Shown: piece after piece, positions 44,739 to 47,517 of the stretch
How positions within the stretch are numbered: the first letter of the stretch is position 1
How the letters are laid out: every line of letters starts with the position of its first letter
DNA from: Clostridia bacterium
GTDB lineage: Bacteria; Bacillota; Clostridia; Oscillospirales; Acutalibacteraceae
DNA length: 47,517 nt
Direction of reading: 5' to 3'
NCBI GenBank assembly: GCA_030523605.1
Contig: JAUNIE010000002.1
Span: 37,816 to 85,332 of the forward strand
The notes under the pieces: model-generated
What the model was told of the DNA's origin: nothing
Databases searched by the model: none
What the model saw: the letters and a program-made list of their open reading frames with translations, nothing else
Made by a program: the position numbers and the translations under genes

Positions 44739-45268
44739 GCAAAATTTATAACATAGTAATTTTAAATATTAAAAAAGCCTGTGATACTGCGCACCTTTTT
44801 CAAAGGCAAGGTGGCGTATTACGGGTATTTTCTTTGTGTAAAATAAAGAATTGCCATAAATTCAGGCAATTATATTCAATTTTTCTGGTACAAGTATTCA
44901 TAAGGGGCATGAACAAATCCAGTATTTAAGCGGTTTGCAGCCAGTAGCAATGTTTATACCTAATCTATTATTTCGTAACTGAGTAAATATCTATATTCTT
45001 CGAACTCTTTTTTATTTGTTTATCAGATAAACTAAATTACGAACAACACTTTCTCTCAAACCAATCCCATCGCCCTTGATATAGCCTGTATAAGGCTTTT
45101 TTGATTTAATAAAAAACCGAAATTCTTTTTGGCAGAATATAATATATATCTTTTGTAAAAACAGTCAGAATAAACTGATTTGATATTGTATGAAAGATAC
45201 ACGCTGCTATGGCTAAACTTTCAAAATAAAAACCAATAGATTGCCGATTTCATTTATTTTTTAAGCTA
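44739..45268. other. Intergenic region with terminator and fragments of possible decayed coding sequence
   Basis: Apart from the terminator near its left end and the promoter at its right edge, I see no intact gene. On the minus strand, two short overlapping frames between about 45030 and 45240 look protein-like (SIGFYFESLAIAACIFHTIS, and in another frame KPYTGYIKGDGIGLRESVVR), each broken by stops. They may be remnants of a decayed gene; neither has a start and ribosome site. A plus-strand frame at 44705-44929 crosses the terminator and is not credible. Confidence 0.4.
44771..44834 (+). terminator. Long nested-hairpin terminator of the secreted paralogue
   Basis: An outer stem around GCCTGTGATAC pairs with GTATTACGGGT, an inner stem GCACCTT pairs with AAGGTG(G)C, followed by ATTTTCTTT. 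It resembles the terminator of the 43254 gene. Confidence 0.8.
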
Positions 45269-45297
45269 TTGACAAATCAAAAAAATTATGCTAGAAT
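45269..45297 (+). promoter_or_regulatory. Promoter of the histidine leader and ABC operon
   Basis: TTGACA (45269-45274), 17-base spacer, TAGAAT (45292-45297), with TG at 45289-45290 forming an extended -10. The expected transcript start is about 45304, some 27 bases before the leader peptide. Confidence 0.85.
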
Positions 45298-45330
45298 GAA
45301 AACGTAATTTTTATTAAGGAGGTCTCCATA

Positions 45331-45399
45331 GTGATTGGAGTTTTTATAAATGCTAAATTTAATATGCACCATCATAGATGGAGATTGCACTTAAGTTAG
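45331..45399 (+). CDS. Histidine-rich leader peptide of an attenuator
   Basis: A 22-codon frame, GTG 45331 to TAG 45397-45399, with AAGGAGG (45316-45322) eight bases upstream. The peptide is (M)IGVFINAKFN followed by MHHHRWRLHLS. Three consecutive His codons (CAC CAT CAT, 45367-45375) and a fourth (45388) lie in the 5' arm of an 11-bp RNA stem. Four His in 22 residues is far above chance. Its role would be to sense charged tRNA-His through ribosome position, not to act as a product. It is too short for most gene finders. Confidence 0.8.
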   Translation: MIGVFINAKFNMHHHRWRLHLS

Positions 45400-45562
45400 T
45401 GAATTAGTAGCTATCATTAGGTGTAATCTTGTAGTTTGCTTTTTGGAAACTAGGGAAATAAATCTATGATGGCTGGTTTAAAATGTATAGATTAAAAAAT
45501 CAGCTTGACTATTGAAAATAGGCTCTAAGCTGGTTTTTCTTTTGCTTATATTTATTTCCCTA
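45367..45562 (+). promoter_or_regulatory. Transcription attenuator with alternative RNA stems
   Basis: Segment 1, CCATCATAGAT (45369-45379), pairs perfectly with segment 2, ATCTATGATGG (45462-45472). A second stem AGATTGCACTTA (45382-45393) / TAGGTGTAATCT (45418-45429) and a third (TAGTTT/AAACTA) sit between them. GGCTGGTTT (45471-45479), next to segment 2, can pair with AAATCAGCT (45497-45505), which is also the 5' arm of the terminator. TAGGGAAATAAAT (45451-45463) is perfectly complementary over 13 bases to ATTTATTTCCCTA (45550-45562). The His codons lie in segment 1, so ribosome stalling there would free segment 2. Confidence 0.72.
45495..45545 (+). terminator. Regulated intrinsic terminator of the attenuator
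   Basis: AAAAATCAGCTT (45495-45506) pairs with AAGCTGGTTTTT (45527-45538). An inner CTATT / AATAG stem extends the hairpin. The 3' arm runs into TTTTTCTTTT. It lies 60 bases before the ABC gene start, so it must be read through for expression. Confidence 0.85.
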
Positions 45563-45601
45563 AAATTATAAATTTCTAAAATTATAAAGGGGAAATAAAA
45601 T

Positions 45602-47050
45602 ATGAAAAACAAAGTAATACTAATAATCACATTTTTAATTCTTTTCACTTTTGGGGCGGCATGCGTAAGTGCAAAAAATAATCAAAAAATTGTTGTAGGG
45701 CTTGATATAAACGTACCTCCAATGGGATTTTTAGATTCAAATGGCGATATAATCGGATTTGACATAGACCTTGCAAAAGAAACTTTTAAAATTTTAGGAA
45801 AAGAGGTAATTTTTCAGCCGATTGACTGGGATGCTAAAGAACTTGAACTTAGTACGGGTAAAATTGATGCTATTTGGAATGGTTTATCATATACGCCCGA
45901 AAGAGCAAAAAATATGCTGCTGACCAAAACTTATATGCAGAATAATCAAGTTTTTATAGTGAAAAAAGGTTCCGGAATTTCAAGTATTTCAGACCTAAAT
46001 CAAAAAACAGTTTGTGTTCAAAAGGGGTCAAGCGGTGAAACGTCGCTCAAAAACAGCGATATGAGCAAAAATTTTAAAAACATAACCACGCTTGAAAATA
46101 TGGTAAATTGCTTAAATGAAGTCAAGCTTTTAAAAACAGATGCAACTCTTGCCGATGAAGTAACCGCAAGATATTATTTAGCTAAAAATAATCTTGAATC
46201 GGAATTTGAAATTTTAGGCGAGCCATTATCAACTGAAGATTATGTAGTAGCTGTAAAAAACGGAAATGAAACACTTAAAAATGAAATTGAGTATGGGCTT
46301 AGCGAAATAATAAAAAACGGCACAGCAGAAAATATATCAAAAAAATGGTTTGGGGAAAATATAATTTGCTTTGAAAATGCTGGGCAAATATCAAACGAAT
46401 CTAAAAACAAAAATGATAACTTTCAAACACAGTTGCTTGGCGGTTTAATGGAAACGCTTAAACTATTTGCCGTATGTTTTGTATTTTCGTTTCCAATTGG
46501 TGTAGTTCTTGCGTTTTTAAGGAATTTAAAATTTGCACCTTTAAAGTTTTTGATAGATGTTTACATCAATATAATGCGAAGTACGCCGCTACTCTTACAA
46601 ATATTTTTCATGTTCTACGGACTTCCTATAATGTTTCCAAGCTTAAAAATTACTGATAGATTTTTAATTGGTGTAATATCATTCGTTTTGAATTATGCTG
46701 CATATTTTACGGAAATTTTCAGAGGAGGACTAAAATCAGTAGACAAAAGTCAACTTGAAGCTATTAAAGTACTGCAAATACCAAAGTCTACCGCAATATT
46801 TAAAATAGTTTTACCGCAGATGTTTAAAGTGTGTTTGCCATCGGTTTGTAATGAAACCGTAAGCCTTGTCAAAGATACCGCATTAATCTTTTCAATAGGA
46901 ATCGTGGAACTTTTAACAAGTGCCAAAAGCATAGTAAACGAAACTGCCAATATCACGGCATATATAGTGGCTTTTGGAATATACTTAGCCATTTGCACTG
47001 CTATAAATTTAATCTTTAAATGGGTAGAAAATAAACTCAAATTTGAATAA
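45602..47050 (+). CDS. Amino-acid ABC transporter: fused substrate-binding and permease protein (histidine predicted)
   Basis: 482 residues, ATG 45602 behind AAAGGGG. A signal sequence (VILIITFLILFTFGAACVSA) is followed by a family 3 solute-binding domain (about 28-260): VGLDINVPPMGFLDSNGDII, then GFDIDLAKE, DAIWNGLSYTPERAKNMLLT and VCVQKGSSGETSL. From about 275 there is an amino-acid permease domain with several helices; the ATPase-contact loop reads QLEAIKVLQIPKSTAIFKIV, with Gln where the usual EAA motif has Gly. Such fusions are known for glutamine-type transporters in Gram-positives. The leader predicts histidine as substrate. The ATPase gene follows 20 bases later. Confidence 0.92.
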   Translation: MKNKVILIITFLILFTFGAACVSAKNNQKIVVGLDINVPPMGFLDSNGDIIGFDIDLAKETFKILGKEVIFQPIDWDAKELELSTGKIDAIWNGLSYTPERAKNMLLTKTYMQNNQVFIVKKGSGISSISDLNQKTVCVQKGSSGETSLKNSDMSKNFKNITTLENMVNCLNEVKLLKTDATLADEVTARYYLAKNNLESEFEILGEPLSTEDYVVAVKNGNETLKNEIEYGLSEIIKNGTAENISKKWFGENIICFENAGQISNESKNKNDNFQTQLLGGLMETLKLFAVCFVFSFPIGVVLAFLRNLKFAPLKFLIDVYINIMRSTPLLLQIFFMFYGLPIMFPSLKITDRFLIGVISFVLNYAAYFTEIFRGGLKSVDKSQLEAIKVLQIPKSTAIFKIVLPQMFKVCLPSVCNETVSLVKDTALIFSIGIVELLTSAKSIVNETANITAYIVAFGIYLAICTAINLIFKWVENKLKFE

Positions 47051-47070
47051 TAAAGAAAGGAAACTAAATT

Positions 47071-47517
47071 ATGAACGCTATAATGCTAAAAAATATAACT
47101 AAAAAATTTGGTGATAATATAATTTTTAAAAACTTGAATTTTGATATAAATGAAGGAGAAGTAGTAACGATTACGGGAGAATCCGGCAAAGGAAAAACTA
47201 CTTTGCTTAGGTGCCTTGCAGGTCTTGAAAAAATTGACGACGGCACAATTGAAATATTTGGCAAAAAACTGGTTCAAAATGGAAAGTACGTGCCTTACAA
47301 AACACAAAAAGAAATTTTAAAATACGTAGGGATGGTATTTCAAAACTACGGCCTTTTCCCAAATCTAACAGTAGAAAAAAACTTGAAAATAGTCTGTAAA
47401 GACGACGAAAAGATAGATGAACTTCTACGAAACTTCGAACTTTTTGATAAGAAAAACTTATATCCCGCAAATTTATCCGGCGGGCAAAAACAAAGAGTTT
47501 CTATAATTAGGACTTTG
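47071..47517 (+). CDS. Amino-acid ABC transporter ATP-binding protein (3' end outside window)
   Basis: 149 residues are visible from ATG 47071, with AAAGAAAGGA upstream. Walker A GESGKGKT (36-43), Q-loop in VFQNYGLFPNLTV (Gln91) and signature LSGGQKQR (135-142) are in place; the Walker B follows outside the window. It has the short polar-amino-acid ATPase layout (GlnQ/HisP-like). It energises the fused binding-permease protein encoded upstream in the same operon. Confidence 0.94.
   Translation, partial: MNAIMLKNITKKFGDNIIFKNLNFDINEGEVVTITGESGKGKTTLLRCLAGLEKIDDGTIEIFGKKLVQNGKYVPYKTQKEILKYVGMVFQNYGLFPNLTVEKNLKIVCKDDEKIDELLRNFELFDKKNLYPANLSGGQKQRVSIIRTL

Noticed and set aside
44705..44929. 74-codon plus-strand frame after the secreted paralogue
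   Set aside because: It overlaps the end of the real gene, runs through a terminator and has no ribosome site.
45304..45562. T-box, lysine, SAM or other riboswitch in the transporter leader
   Set aside because: No T-box consensus or known aptamer core could be found, and the translated His codons in the stem explain the architecture better.
1..47517. Insertion sequences, integrase and attachment sites
   Set aside because: I found no transposase or integrase motif and no convincing terminal repeats around the phage module by eye; a repeat search would be needed to exclude short att sites.

Overview
The window is a low-GC segment of a Firmicute chromosome, most likely an endospore-forming Clostridia lineage. 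The basis is the Gram-positive order rimP-nusA-ylxR-ylxQ-infB-rbfA-nrnA-truB-ribF, a greA-lysS pair, the sporulation genes spoIIR and yunB, strong AGGAGG-type ribosome sites and consensus sigma-A promoters. Several accessory genes (leucine-rich-repeat proteins, a eukaryote-like protein kinase, small secreted proteins, a contractile injection apparatus) suggest a bacterium living with a eukaryotic host; that is inference. I see no tRNA, rRNA, CRISPR or transposase gene.

Layout. (1) 1-14284, plus strand: distal half of a contractile injection system / phage-tail-like operon. It holds a coiled-coil protein built of 96-bp repeats, two helical proteins of unknown role, a gpD-like hub, a gpV/gp5-like spike, a gp25-like wedge protein, two baseplate-J-like proteins, a gpI-like protein and a conserved accessory protein with an Ig-like C-terminus. 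Sheath and tube genes must lie to the left. The operon ends at a bidirectional terminator. (2) 14368-16716, minus: three Sec-secreted proteins, two of which share an unrecognised domain. (3) 16893-19585, plus: spoIIR, then three small soluble helical proteins, each with its own promoter and an almost identical terminator. (4) 19637-21631, minus: greA-lysS. (5) 21933-25203, plus: two leucine-rich-repeat proteins with nearly identical N-terminal regions. (6) 25267-31549, minus: a phage packaging and head module with no tail, lysis or integration genes beside it. (7) 31702-35375: a small membrane protein, yunB, a kinase-like protein whose usual ATP-binding lysine is Arg, and a short gene whose leader looks damaged. 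(8) 35532-43032, plus: the translation/transcription housekeeping operon, ending in a RibF that lacks its riboflavin kinase half. (9) 43254-44738: a cytoplasmic/secreted pair of paralogues. (10) 45269-47517: an amino-acid ABC transporter operon preceded by a leader peptide with His-His-His and a four-segment attenuator, which predicts histidine-responsive control and probably histidine transport.

Most accessory genes are single units with TTGACA-N17-TATAAT-like promoters, unlike the long housekeeping, phage and injection-system operons. The strongest new observations are the histidine leader-peptide attenuator, the duplicated and homogenised LRR proteins, the VAVR kinase, the secreted two-copy domain family, the leader family shared by the small helical genes, and the head-only phage module on the same segment as a tail-only injection system.
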